Shown: piece after piece, positions 11,756 to 22,806 of the stretch
How positions within the stretch are numbered: the first letter of the stretch is position 1
How the letters are laid out: each line of letters begins with the position of its first letter
From: Malania oleifera
Taxonomy: Eukaryota > Streptophyta > Magnoliopsida > Santalales > Ximeniaceae
Reading direction: 5' to 3'
Assembly: GCF_029873635.1 (NCBI RefSeq)
Contig: NC_080423.1
Span: 89,077,191-89,141,190 of the forward strand
Length of the DNA: 64,000 nucleotides
The notes under the pieces: generated by a model
The model's input: the letters and a program-made list of their open reading frames with translations, nothing else
Told to the model about the DNA's origin: nothing
Database searches by the model: none
Program-made: the position numbers and the translations under genes

Positions 11756-12637
11756 TTAAAAAATATCCAAAAACTTAGAAAATTGCTTATCTAATTTTTG
11801 TTTTTGAAAACGTTGAGGATAAGGAAGTGGAGTAGAGAGAATAGGAGGATTGTCAGGAAATGAAATTGCTGGTGACGTGTTCGTCTCTCTTGGTGTATCA
11901 TCCACAATCTTGTATTCTTCTACTTTATTCTTGCCTTGACCATTATTTTCAGCTGTAGGGGTGGACATGGTTTCCTTTGATGGTGATTTCTCAATTTCTC
12001 TTCCACTCCTAGGTGAGATGACATTGTATTGTTCCTTTGGATTCACTTCGGTGTTGATAGGAAAAGTTCCTCTTTGTTGGGAATTTATGGTTGTGGCCAG
12101 TTGCTCAATTTGTGTTTCAAGATTCTTTATGGTGGCTCCCATGTTGTTACAATAAGTCTCAATGTTATCTAGCCATGCATCTATCTTTCTAAACCTTACT
12201 TTTGTCTCCTTAACAAATGATATCATGGCATCCTCAAGTGACATCTTCTTCTCACCTTTATGACTATCAAGTCTTGGAGGAGGTTGCAACACATTCCTTG
12301 TATTTCCATAAGACAAATTCTCATGATTTCGAAGCCCTAGATGGAAATATTGTGGCAAAGGATCGCAACGATAATTATAGTTCTGATTTTAGATGTATTG
12401 AACCTGTTCTTGACTCGATTTATTACTTGGATCTATCCTACTTGTAGCTGCCACATATTCTACACTTTGAGGTATCCTTTGGGTTGTCAAAGCTGAAATT
12501 TGATGATATAGAGAAGCAACTTGAGTTGAAGGTGTAGCAAACGACTCCAATTCATGAATCCCAACAACTTTCTTAGCCATAATTCTTTTAGTTGGCCATT
12601 GATAGTTATTTGAGGCCATTTCTTCTTGTAGAACAGT
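11756..12637 (-). pseudogene. Element H gag, C-terminal half
   Basis: The minus strand gives MASNNYQWPTKR and VASLYHQISALTTQ (12619-12389), then YFHLGLRNHENLSYGN and a polar region ending QRFQKQKLDKQFSKFLDIF (12358-11756). These are typical of Athila/Tat gag after the capsid domain. The stretch is split from the N-terminal half by solo LTR J. One frame change lies near 12360-12390. Confidence 0.8.
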
Positions 12638-12642
12638 AGCAC

Positions 12643-14453
12643 TGTAATGACCCGAATAAAATGGAATTGTACTAATTAAGAGGGAGAGAATTCTTCACAA
12701 GTATGGAAAAACCCGATTTTCTTCACAATTAAGCTTCATTCTCTCTCTCTCCTCTCTCTCCTCTTCGGCCCTCTTACTCTCTTTCTTCGATTTTGGCCTC
12801 GCCAGTCGCTGGATCGAAGATTTAAGGCTACCATGACGCTCCTGGCAAAGTTCTCCCCAAGTTTGCCGGAGCAGATTTTGTGGTAATTATAGAAATTGAT
12901 GTATGCATGAAAATACTGATGATTAATACTGGGAGTTTTGAGTTTTAGGGTATTGAGTAGGAAATCCTACAGGGTCAGGCTAGGATTTTAGGGGGCTTTC
13001 TCAATAGTCAGGTAAGTGAATAAACTAAATCAATAATTTTTCATGCATGTTATTATTAATTATGAGCACATTTATTTTAAGAAAAGCCTACGCTATTTTT
13101 GTATATTACATATGAAATGTATGATTAGAAAATACTGCTATTGTGATGAAAATGTATATGTATGTATAAGATGCCAGAAATGATGATTTTAAAATATGAA
13201 GTAAGACTTAACAGCACATGTGTGGCATGAACATTATTTTTATGTGAAGTGAATCATGATATGAATGATGTTACGAGCAAAACATATTTTCAGGTATTTT
13301 GAAAAAACGAATTATGCTATACTGAGTTTGATGAATATATGATAAATGAGTTATTTTTGGAATATAAATACCTGAAACGATTTTGGCGCGAGACCATACT
13401 TATATTATCGGCACGAGGCCATATTTACTATGTTATCGGTGCGAGGCCGTATTTACTATGATTTTTGCACGAGGCCATATGTATGATTTCGGCACGAGGC
13501 CATATCTATGTTTTCGGCACGAGGCCGTGATGATATTATGTATGTTCATGTATTATATGTTATTACATCCAGGATGTTAATTTAGTTCAATTCAGGGCTT
13601 GATACCGTAGCTATATGTGTAGATCAGATATCTACTTCAGATTAGTGCTAACCGTACCATAAGGGGATGAGAGATGGATAGTCGATGTGGCTTTCAATAG
13701 AGTGTGGACGTCCACCTGGTAGTCCAGACCAGAGTGTGGCGGGCCCATCGTACTTACAGACATATTTGATTCGACAGTGGTCGGCCAACCATTATCGGGT
13801 CTTGCCTTTGGGCTGTACAACCCGTCATGGGGGGTAATACATGTCACTAGCTAGCTATTCATCGTGGGTATATTTTTAGTACTACAGTTACAACAGATGT
13901 TTTTATGTATGTTATTACAGTGATAACAGATGCTTATGTATGTTATGATTTATTAACAAATATGAAAGTACATGATCATCCAGTATGATATTATGATTAT
14001 TTCTAGAGTTATGAAATGTATTGTATATGTATAAGCACTTTAAATGTTCATGTTGCCACACAACTGTATTTAGTTTATTTTTCATTACTGAGAAGTGTCT
14101 CACCCCCAACATTAATATATTTTTCAGGAAACGCAAAGAAACCGGCGGGTCAAGGCCGCCGTTGAGTGAGTAGAGCTTCCCTACTAGGAGGATAAGCGTT
14201 GAGCTAGGACTAGGAGATTTTGTTGCATAGTCCTAGAGTTATTTTGAATTTTTGGAGATTGTACATATAAACAGTATATTGATGTTAATAGAAAGCTCTG
14301 GTATTATATTTTATGATTGGATGTTGAGATTTATGTTTACTACTGCTAGGTTTTCCGCTGTGTTTGATAGATGTCCCCACTACCCACGGGTTTGGGTTGA
14401 CTATTTTCATTTATTATGTTATATTTCATATTAAGAAATTGAGGGACGTTACA
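12643..14453 (+). mobile_element. Solo LTR J (chromovirus-like) in gag of element H
   Basis: An 1811-bp unit starting TGTAATGACCCG and ending GACGTTACA, flanked by AGCAC at 12638-12642 and 14454-14458. Removing it and one AGCAC restores H gag across the site. It is a single LTR with no internal sequence, as left by recombination between two LTRs. It is related to the LTRs of element I: same ends, a shared core at about 13632-13850, and several copies of a GCACGAGGCCATA motif at 13383-13525. A pyrimidine-rich CT run lies at 12740-12765. Confidence 0.92.
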
Positions 14454-14458
14454 AGCAC

Positions 14459-15126
14459 CCGTAGGTGTCTTTGACATCAAAGTTCCCCAAAATGCAGCAT
14501 CAACTAAAGTCCGCGTTTGCCCATTCAACCCATTATAGAACATCTAAATTTGCAACCAATCCGACAATCCATGTTGTGGGCAGCGTCGAATCAAATCTTT
14601 AAACCTTTCCCAAGCTTCATAGAGTGATTCAAAATCATGTTGCTTGAATTGACCCTCTCACTCATGAGTTGAGCTATTTTTGCAGGTGGAAAGAATTTAG
14701 CCAGAAATTTTCTTGTCATGTCCTGCCAACTAGTGATACTCCTGGTTGTAAAGACTGTTGCCAACCTCTTGTTTTGAACAATCTCAGTCTAACGGTGTCT
14801 TCAGTAACACCATTGATCTTTATAGGGTCACAAATCTCCAAAAATAGCCCCATATAGATATTGGGATCATCAAGTGGTGATCCATTGAATTGGGCCTGCT
14901 GCACCATGCTGATTAATGCGGATTTGAGCTCAAAATTGTTGGCATTAATGGGTTGGCATTTGATACTCAAATAGTTGTCATTCACAACTAGCCGTACATA
15001 ATCCTTTAAGGCGCATGGTTGCACATTTTCTTGTCCATTCTCCATAGCTAGTACCCTTTTTTTCCTTAGTGCTCTGAGAGTTCTTTCAATCTCCGGATCA
15101 AAAGGAATAATGTCACGGGTTCTAGC
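14459..15126 (-). pseudogene. Element H gag, N-terminal half
   Basis: The minus strand shows IPFDPEIERTLRALRK, then NNFELKSALISMVQQAQF, DPNIYMGLFLEICD and INGVTEDTVRLRLF, the standard start of Athila-type gag. After frameshifts it continues with FLAKFFPPAKIAQLMSE and, in another frame, ESLYEAWERFKDLIRRCPQH and FYNGLNGQTRTLVDAA. At least two frameshifts and one stop disrupt it. A methionine at 15045 is a possible start, although similarity begins slightly upstream. Confidence 0.8.
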
Positions 15127-15304
15127 ACAGCGCCTCCAACATAAAAAACACACTTGAAATAAAGAAATAAAATAAAATAAAATAAAACGAAAAGAAATAA
15201 AGTAAAAAATATAGAAATAAATTTCGAAATTAAAACCAAGATTACTTTGTATCGATATTCGCAAAAATGAGAAAAACTCAATCTTCGACAATGGCGCCAA
15301 AAAC
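15127..15304 (-). promoter_or_regulatory. Element H leader and primer binding site
   Basis: On the minus strand TTTTTGGCGCCATTGTCGAA (from 15303) follows the LTR end directly. It resembles the TGGCGCCGTTGCCGGGG site used by Athila-type elements and attributed to Asp-tRNA. An AT-rich leader of about 150 bp separates it from gag. Confidence 0.75.
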
Positions 15305-17177
15305 TTGATCGGTGCAAAACTGTAAGTGCACAATATCGTCGTTTTATAATATAATGATGTGTAGAGTATCGTCCTCAGGGATTGTTGTCTTAATTTTACC
15401 AAGTACTGAAATTATACTAACCTAGATTTTATTTAGAAAGATTAATAATTTTAAACTGTGAAATTGAAATAAGGCTACTTTAAATAAACTACTCAAGGGA
15501 AAATAAAACTGACTATCGCGTATCAAATTATTGAGTGTGAAAACTTGTAGGAAATTGATCTCACCTAGTTTCTCACTATGCTTTACTCATCTAGCTAATT
15601 CGACTTTGTTTTCTCTATTTGTTAGCAAATCTCCAAATTTTCCAAAAGCCTCTTTTGATGGCCAATCAGAACCAATTCTTGTTTATTATTTAACATAAGA
15701 ATATGCAAATAAATAATACAAGAATGCAATAAGACCCTCGATTTTTTTAACACTACATAGGTTCATACTAGTCTTTCGATCTTTATATTTACCTACGCTG
15801 AATTATTCAAGATCTATCCTGTAATCTCCCCTTTTGGTAGCAAATTACAAGACTAACATCATCTAATTAATGGCCAGTTAATTAAAACCATTAAGTGTAA
15901 AATAACTTAAACAAACATTAAAGAAAACTACTTCATATTAGCATCGAAGAGTAAGCATAGTTTATACCTGGGCTACATCGTTTACTAGAATACAAAAATT
16001 AGCTCATTTTGAGAATTAAAAAAAAAATGTTTTCACAGGCAGCACTGCCGTCGTGTGCGGCGAACACTCCGAGCACTGCCGTAGTTCGCTGCCTTCCGAT
16101 TCCGAAAAGATTTTAATTTTTTGTATGCCGCCAACTCCCCTTTGTTGCCCGTGTGTGTGTCTTCCCGCACGTGAATAACTCCAAGAAAAATTCCCAAACG
16201 ATGGCTTTTTTTTTTTTCCTCTTCCAGTCCGTGTGCTTCCTCCAAAGACTTCCTATGCTTGCGCAACCTCCCAAAGAAACCTTTCTCTTCCCAAAAGATT
16301 CCTCCAAAACTCTATTTTCCTCCCTTTTCCTTTGTGCCTCATGCCCCCAGCGCATACACTCTCCTATGTCTTCTATATTTTCCTTGTCTGCGCCCCCACC
16401 AAGAAAACAAAATTGGCCTCCTTTTCTTTGACTTTTCAAAATCCTCCTTTTCTTCCCTTTCTTTTCTCTTTTCTTTGTGTTCTTTGTGTTTTCTCCCCCT
16501 CCTATCCGTGTGCATCTCACCTAGCGCCCCATCAAGAGGACCCGTATATATATATATATATATTTATTTATTTTATTTATTTTTTTCTTTTTTCAAAAGC
16601 ACATGGTCTTCCATCCAATTTCAAGCCCAATTTCGACCCTCCTACAACCCGTAATTATCAAATATCAAAACACAAAAATTGTATATAATTTCCTTAAATT
16701 TTCACAACATTTTGAATTATCTCGATCGGAATTCGAATGAGAAAGTTACGCCCATGTTACGAAGTAATGCTGAAATAATCCATAAAAACAGTGTGGTAAC
16801 TTCACGTCCAATTTTGACCTTGATGCAGCCAATATTTCTCAAAACACAAAACATGAAAGGTGTACAGGGTTCTCTTAAATTTATATAGCATCTTGAATCA
16901 TTTGAATTGGAAGTCGGATGAGAGAATTATGCATAAATTACAAAATTGTGTTGAAAACGGCCTTTCTTTGCGTGCATGACTCGGTTTCCAAAAATTATCC
17001 TACAATAATAAAATATGAGTGTCTGCATATTTTCAACAAAAGTAGGCTAATTTATCTTAAAATTATAGGATGAGCTCAATGATTAAAACATTAGACAAAA
17101 TTGGACATTTTAATTAAAATTATGATATTAAATGCATGAATTTGAATGCATAATTAAGCAACTGTGGCGCGTAATCA
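15305..17177 (-). repeat. Element H 5' LTR
   Basis: A 1.87-kb LTR that begins TGATTACGC at 17177 and ends GCACCGATCA at 15305 on the minus strand. Its end has the ATCCCTGAGGACGAT and GTGCACTTACAG text typical of long gypsy LTRs. It includes a low-complexity CT/CTT region at about 16200-16510 and a short AT repeat at 16544-16563. ORFs in the pyrimidine-rich part are composition artefacts. Solo LTRs E and K share the same beginning. Confidence 0.85.
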
Positions 17178-17779
17178 GCAGTACAAATATCATCAAAAGT
17201 AACTTTATCTTTCCTATACAATAAAATGGTGGTCAGATGTTCTTAATCATTAGGGAGAGAATTCAGTAACAATATGACTTTATCCTCATCTTTCACCTTT
17301 TCATCCAAATTTAACAAATCGGCCAAAATTTTATTGAAAGCATTTATGTGGTCATTAATCAAAATACTTGGTTAATATTGGAAGTGAAATAATTTATTTT
17401 TCAAATAGTGCCGATTTTCCAGGGTCTTGGTTATAAATGTATCTTCTAATGTCTTCCACAATTTCTTTGTAGATGTCTCCCTTATAACATAATATTTCTG
17501 ATTTTTAGCGAGACACAGACGAATCATACCACATGCCCGACGATTGATCTTTTCCCAATCTCTTTCACACATATCCACTGGTTTATCATCAAAGCAATAT
17601 CGAACTCTTGCTGATATAGGATTTCCATCACCTCACATTACCACATACCAAAATTATTGGATCAAATTTCTCCACCTCAAACCGAGTATTAGCTATCGTC
17701 TTTGACGATGATGTCAAAGCTGAAAGGGTTGGAGTTCATGTGGAAAGAGTTTCTCTACTACTGCACTAGTTTCTGTCAT
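17178..17779 (-). pseudogene. Element G copia gag, cut by element H
   Basis: From a possible ATG at 17779 (MTETSAVVEK) the minus strand encodes a Ty1/copia gag. A broken frame is followed by DMCERDWEKINRRACGMIRL, KLWKTLEDTF and LKNKLFHFQY (17578-17372), then the strings INDHINAFNKIL and LLLNSLP and finally KVTFDDIC, where element H begins. The rest of G would lie beyond the left edge of the window. Frameshifts and stops make it inactive. Confidence 0.75.
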
Positions 17780-18019
17780 CTTCTATATATTCAATAGCAA
17801 CTAACAAAACAAAAGGCCTAGGATGAATAGTACGTACCAACTGTGTTTACTCTATTTTATCCTCTGAAATTCCACTTTGACCAGGCCGACCTTCACAGAG
17901 CAACTTAGCCACAATGGTTTCCGAATACTCACTTAGACAAAATTTTTCTTAGGCATCAAATATGGAATCAAGGATCCTAATATAGGAACACCTTCGTATC
18001 GAGAGTATTCAACCTAACT

Positions 18020-18033
18020 TTGATACCAATTAT
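18020..18033 (-). promoter_or_regulatory. Element G primer binding site
   Basis: ATTGGTATCAAAG on the minus strand, just after the LTR, matches the initiator-Met primer site TTGGTATCAGAG with one change. Confidence 0.8.
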
Positions 18034-18395
18034 TGTGTCGGGCACCCCACTTGTGCCAAACACCAATACTACAACTAATGCTATTGAATATATATAAGAA
18101 ACAAAAGCAATGCAGAAACTAATAATAAAAGACAGTAAAAGGAACACGAGAAGAAATTAGCGAGGTTCGGTATAGAATTACCTACGTCCTCGGGAGCTGA
18201 CGATCAATCCACTACTTTTTGATAAAGTACAACTTTGAGGTGTATTTTACAAATGGAGAGTTGAGCTCTTTATATAACTTCAACCTCAAATCCAAAAAAC
18301 ACTTCTCACCAATGTGGGACAAACAAAGAAAAAAATTAAAATAACTTTTTCTACCAATATGGAACTATTCTACCAATATGGGACAAAAAACAACA
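18034..18395 (-). repeat. Element G 5' LTR (copia)
   Basis: A 360-bp LTR running on the minus strand from TGTTGTTTTTTGTCCC to CCCGACACA. It contains a TATA box (GTTATATAAAGAGC, about 18267-18280) and the CGAGGACGTAGG motif (18181-18192) seen in other copia LTRs here. The paired 3' LTR is not in the window. Confidence 0.8.
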
Positions 18396-18439
18396 GTTGG
18401 ACCATCTCTAATTACATTCTTTATTGATGGATATGTCAA

Positions 18440-18656
18440 TTGCTATTAATCTATAATTAGTGATGACCTCTCTTTCATCACTAATAGCAGACTTTTAGTA
18501 ACCATTCTCCATATTCGTCACCAGCGATTAATAGTGACCACTTTATTGGTGTTTGACTTTTAGCAAAGAAATATTCACTCGTAATTATTATTAGTGATGA
18601 TTCCAGATTAATCTTGAGCTTTTGATGGGTCACTAAAAGTGTTTTTTTTTTAGTGT
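18440..18656 (-). mobile_element. Probable terminal fragment of a CACTA-type DNA transposon
   Basis: On the minus strand the segment starts CACTAAAAAAAAAACACTTT and carries several copies of the subterminal motif TTAGTGAC / TAGTGATGA in both orientations, as CACTA termini do. No transposase and no opposite end are visible, and the left limit is approximate. Confidence 0.45.
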
Positions 18657-18659
18657 ACA

Positions 18660-19848
18660 TATGGTTTCCTAGAGAATATTAATCTAAACCTAGGGTTAAG
18701 TGACATGTAGGTGTTAGGTTGCGTAATAAAGTTGTGTTCAAGAGCATGATCATGTGAGGCGAAGGTATAATTATTATCTTTTACACACCCATCTCACAAA
18801 CAACACCTAACTCATATCATATTTTCTCAGATTTAACCAATAATTATGTTTAATTTTATTGACTATTTCAAGATTAGCTTCCATTTTAATAACAAGCTCC
18901 CATATGAGCATCTAGAATTTCGTTCAAGCACATAAAATTCTCCTAGTGTAGGAATTCTTGAGAAGACACTATTGGTTGACTTCCAAGCTTCCTCATTGCT
19001 TTTTTTTTAGGTGTTTTATGATAGAGAAAAGCAATTTAATCGATTATAAAGTCTTATCATGAATATGAAAAGGGAATAGAACATTCAAATAAATTAACTC
19101 AAGAGGCAAAAAGAAGAAAACAAATTTAAATAAAATTTTCATTTTTATTTAATTTTTAAGAATACTTTTGAAATTTTCTTGACTTTTATAAAAAATTATA
19201 TAAAAAATTTAAAATTTTATAAGAAAAAATTTAAAGAAAAATTATTTAGCTTAGAGTTATACAACTGAAATGTACTACTATTAGAAATATCTACATTTCT
19301 TGTTCCTAAAGGATCAAATATCATGATAGACTTATGCTCATTTATTTTATTTTTTTATAGAAAAATAGCACACTAATAGCCTATGTTCATGCTTTTTTTG
19401 TGATATTTTAGTCTTTCTTATGAGAAAATAAATACTAAGTTTTGTGGAACTGGGTGCAATGCTGGGAGTTTGACTTCATTACTTTGTGTATCCTTTCCCA
19501 TTTTGCTAAACATTAATGCTACTTGTGGGTTTTTTTTTTTTCCTCACTACTACCATGTAATTTCACTATAGAAAAATTTGTGCAGAATCTTTTTAAGATT
19601 CAATCGTCCGTTGTCATTTCACTCAAATTTCTCATTCCCTGTATTCGTCTCTGTAATCCATTCAATAATTACAAAGCATGACAATAAGCATTCATAAAAT
19701 TTATGATTGTTCTAAGTCCATTCAAGACTCACCTTACACATGGCATAACCCAAATTTATTATTAATTTTGTGTCACTTGCTTTATCTTTTTTTTTTTTCT
19801 TAGTCAATTAGATGCCACACTAAGTCTCGATCACATACAAGAGGTAGC
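18660..19848. other. Unassigned AT-rich region
   Basis: About 1.2 kb with homopolymer T runs, no long ORF on either strand and no recognised repeat. I see nothing definite in it. Confidence 0.5.
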
Positions 19849-21128
19849 TGTTAGATTACCATTTTACCTAAAAGCTTAAGCTATTAGGTTGTGGGCCAAC
19901 AATATATGTCAAACTTTAACACTCCCCCACACTTGTAGCCAGACAACACGTGAAAAGATAAACACGTGATAAATAATATCCATTATAGGAAACGCTATAA
20001 CTTTTTAAAATACCACAGAATAAATGTAGGCCATAAGACTAGAACCTAGGATCTCCTCAAAACCGACTTTGATACTATGTTAGATTACCACTTTATCTAA
20101 AAGTTTAAGTTATTAGGTTGTGGACCAATAATTACGCGTCACAGTTGCGTATTAGACATTTAAAATCATGTATTAGAGATTATGATTTTAATCAAATGCC
20201 TAGTTATGTTTAGTATTTCGGCATTGAGCTCATTTGAGATAATTATCCTATTTTTGCCATATGAGTCGGCTTTGAAGCCTATGTAGACAACACGCCAAGC
20301 CGGGTAGCCCATGCGTGAAGGGGCGCTGAAAGGAGCAGTCGTGCCTGGGGGAGGAAATAAAGAATGAAAAAATAAAAAGTCAAAAAAGTAGGGGCTAGTG
20401 TGTGTGCTTTGGAGTATTTAATGAAAAGTGAGGCTAGGGGCTACCAACAATTAAAGACATCATTGATGTTATTGTTAAACTCTTATTTGGCTAAAATCAG
20501 AAATTGAAGACATCATTGATAAATCGCTTGCTCTTATTTCTTATTTTATTGTTGACGTTGGGCACAACAAAATCTTAATTTAATTTAGGATTTTCATCAA
20601 TTAATTTTTACATGAATTTCGGTTGAAGCCTAGTGAACGTATTTATTTTGTCCCATTTGGATGTGGCAAATTTACTCGAACTTTAGTTTTAGAATTTCAT
20701 CTTATTAATGCCTTGATTAGATTAACAAAAAAAGGAGTAAAGCCTAAGGAATTAGTAAATGGTGGAAGCAAAAGGACACTGGACTCGTAACCCAAGTGTT
20801 TGATAAATTGTTTCAGTGAATCTTTTTTGTTTGGCCGCCTTATTGTATTTATATTTTTGGAATCTTGCTAAAAGTTCAATCTCATTTTAACATTTTTCTT
20901 AAGTATTTCCCATTCTATTTACTGTTCCCATAAACATAAAGTACCCAAAAAGAATTTCACACAACATTTTACATCAATAGGTTTTCACTAACATTTTACA
21001 AATACTTTGATAATCAGTGGTCCCTGTGGAATACGATTCTCGACTTATCTATGATAAAACTTGACACTTCTACACTTGGAAGTACAATTAAGATTGAGTC
21101 AACCAACAATGTATATCAAGCTTTAACA
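19849..21128 (-). mobile_element. SMART-like mini LTR retrotransposon interrupted by solo LTR K
   Basis: The left LTR (19849-19921, 73 bp) runs from TGTTAGATTACC to CTTTAACA on the plus strand. The right copy is split: 51 bp at 20078-20128 and 22 bp at 21107-21128. Joined, they give exactly 73 bp with the same ends. The internal part is only 156 bp. On the minus strand a degenerate primer site (TAGTATCAAAGTC) follows the right LTR and a purine tract (GTGTGGGGGAG) precedes the left one, so the element is oriented minus. Without K it is about 302 bp and has no coding capacity, fitting the SMART/TRIM class. Its own target duplication is not clear (GTAGC against ATAGT). Confidence 0.8.
20129..21101 (+). 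mobile_element. Solo LTR K (Athila-type) inside the SMART-like element
   Basis: Starts TAATTACGCGTCACAG, close to the TGATTACGC start of H and E, and ends GATTGAGTCA. It is flanked by ACCAA at 20124-20128 and 21102-21106. The GTCCCTGTGGAATACGAT text near its end is typical of Athila-type LTRs. At 973 bp it is shorter than H or E, so it may be internally deleted. No internal element sequence accompanies it. Confidence 0.85.
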
Positions 21129-21222
21129 ATAGTCATCTCCTAATCCAAAATCCTTCCAACACCTCCTAAAATTCAACTTCAAGAGTTCACATCAACTTTC
21201 AATGGGCCAAAAGCAATCCCTT

Positions 21223-21793
21223 TGTTAGAGTACGTGGCTCATATTGAGTGGAATACATGCTCAGGGGAATGCATGGTGAAGTAAGAACAAGGTAGCTGAG
21301 TTGCAGGAAAAAACCATTGATAGTTGGGTCGACGTTTTGGTCAACGGATTACTCTCAAGAGATAAGCGTCGACGATTTTAGTCAGCAAGATTCAACCTTT
21401 CCATTAAATAGTCAACGATTTGTTGAAACCATTGACGGTATTGTTTAGCTCTAATTACGGAATTTGAATTGAGAAGATCAGTAGCTTGGGGATTTCAAAG
21501 GATTTTTCTCTGGGGATTGCTAAAGAAGTATTTTAGATGCATTCTAAGTCTTCTATACACATATGGCTATTTTATAAACAATTTTTGTAACCTTTGATTA
21601 TAGATTTTGACGAATGATTATGATAAATGGCCGCTTGCTCTCGTGGACATAGGCACATTGTCAAAGCATGTAAATTATTGTGTCGTGTGTTTTACTGCTT
21701 TCCTTTATTCTCGTTGGGATTGATTGTTAACGTATTGTTCATTGTTGACTGCGGCATTACACGTCCTGATTATATTTGTGTTTCCGCTATGCA
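21223..21793 (+). repeat. Element D 5' LTR
   Basis: A 571-bp LTR from TGTTAGAGTACG to CGCTATGCA, followed at 21794 by TTGGTATACTC, a degenerate initiator-Met primer site. It includes GTCGACG/GTCAACG motifs at 21331-21440 and the copia motif GTGGACATAGGC at 21644-21655. No paired LTR is in the window. Confidence 0.75.
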
Positions 21794-21842
21794 TTGGTAT
21801 ACTCTTTGCACAAAAAAATTGCTAGTAGAGCTATTGGTTGCA

Positions 21843-21919
21843 ATGGTTAGGATTTCTTCAACAAAGTTTGATGTTGTTAAGTTCGATGGAATGGGAGGGT
21901 TAAGGACTTGTTGTTGCAG
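21843..21919 (+). pseudogene. Element D gag, first exon-like piece before solo LTR E
   Basis: The ATG at 21843 gives MVRISSTKFDVVKFDGMG, the usual start of Tork-type copia gag. It runs into GLRTCC in the shifted frame; the original frame gives VKDLLLQ, which continues as QGMMKELYGKQ at 23644 once E and one TGCAG are removed. Confidence 0.8.
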
Positions 21920-22763
21920 TGATTACGCACCAAAACTGCGTAATTGGGCATCTTAACCCGGGCTTTACTGTTTATATTTTTAATTAAATGTCCAAATTTA
22001 TTCAATATTTTAATAAAGTGTCAAAATCATCATTCTTGAACTTTATTGCACTATTTATGAAGTTTTGGTATTTTTTTGTCGCAGGAAAATTCCCAGGAAC
22101 CAAAACCAACACTTGTTCGTATTTCATACATAACTTTTCCATCCAAGCTCCGATCGAGACAATTCAAATTTTTAGAGAAAGAGAAAAGGATTATCTACAA
22201 CTTTTATGTTTTGAGTTTTATGAGATACGAGCTCCAAAAGAGTCAGATTTGCGATGAACAGAGAATGAAAAAATGGAAAAAATATAGCAATTCGGGTCAA
22301 CTCCAATTGGGTCAAGTTGTCGGGTCAGGTCTCCTATCCGGGTCTAGGGCTTTCCCCCCTATCCTATTTAACCTTTCTCTTCCTATTCCTACGTAGGCAG
22401 CCCCCGTGGCTCCCCACTCTCCTCTCTTCTTCCTCTTCTTCTTCTTCTCCTTCTTCTTCTCCTTCTTCTTCTTCTTCTTCTTTAGTTTGTTTTTTTTTTG
22501 TTCTTTTAAATTCTGCTTTGCTCTCTTTCTCTTTTCTCTATTATCTGTTCTCCTTCCCTTTATCCCTCTCTCTCTCTCTCTCAAACCTCTTTTGTCCATT
22601 GTTGCCGCAGCACAAAAAGCTCCTGCTGCACTTTGTTGCTCTCTCCGGCGGCCACCAACAGCACCAGCAGATCTGTGAGCCACTCTCCCGCTATTCCTTG
22701 CTCCATGCCACAGCCGTGAACCAACCCACACACAACCGCAGCTACTGCCACAGCTCCATGGAT

Positions 22764-22806
<43 letters not shown>

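Larger units (their letters stand above)
1..17177 (-). mobile_element. Element H: Athila-like Ty3/gypsy retrotransposon, left end outside window
   Basis: H reads on the minus strand from its 5' LTR (right, 15305-17177) through an Asp-tRNA-type primer site, gag, protease and a fused integrase tail, to a 3' LTR whose first 181 bp lie at the left edge. Removing element I (1853-10656) and solo LTR J (12643-14453) restores continuous H sequence at both sites. H itself sits in the gag of copia element G: reading across 17178 gives the copia gag string KVTFDDIC. RT, RNase H and most of integrase are missing, so H cannot move by itself. The lineage call rests on gag sequence, the TTGGCGCCATTGTC primer site and the long LTR. 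Athila and Tat are close relatives, so Athila-like is my best reading, not a certainty. Confidence 0.85.

Noticed and set aside
14716..15402. 228-codon minus-strand ORF as a complete protein
   Set aside because: Its first part is LTR and leader of element H; only the part from about 15126 downward is gag-like.
16113..16688. Overlapping ORFs of 92-151 codons
   Set aside because: They lie in the pyrimidine-rich part of the H LTR, and composition explains them.
20770..20830. Sequence resembling a tRNA anticodon arm (GGACTCGTAACCC)
   Set aside because: No acceptor stem, D arm or T arm can be folded around it, and it lies within solo LTR K.
21627..21956. 109-codon ORF as a host gene
   Set aside because: It runs from LTR D through the start of copia gag into solo LTR E; only the middle part is genuine gag.
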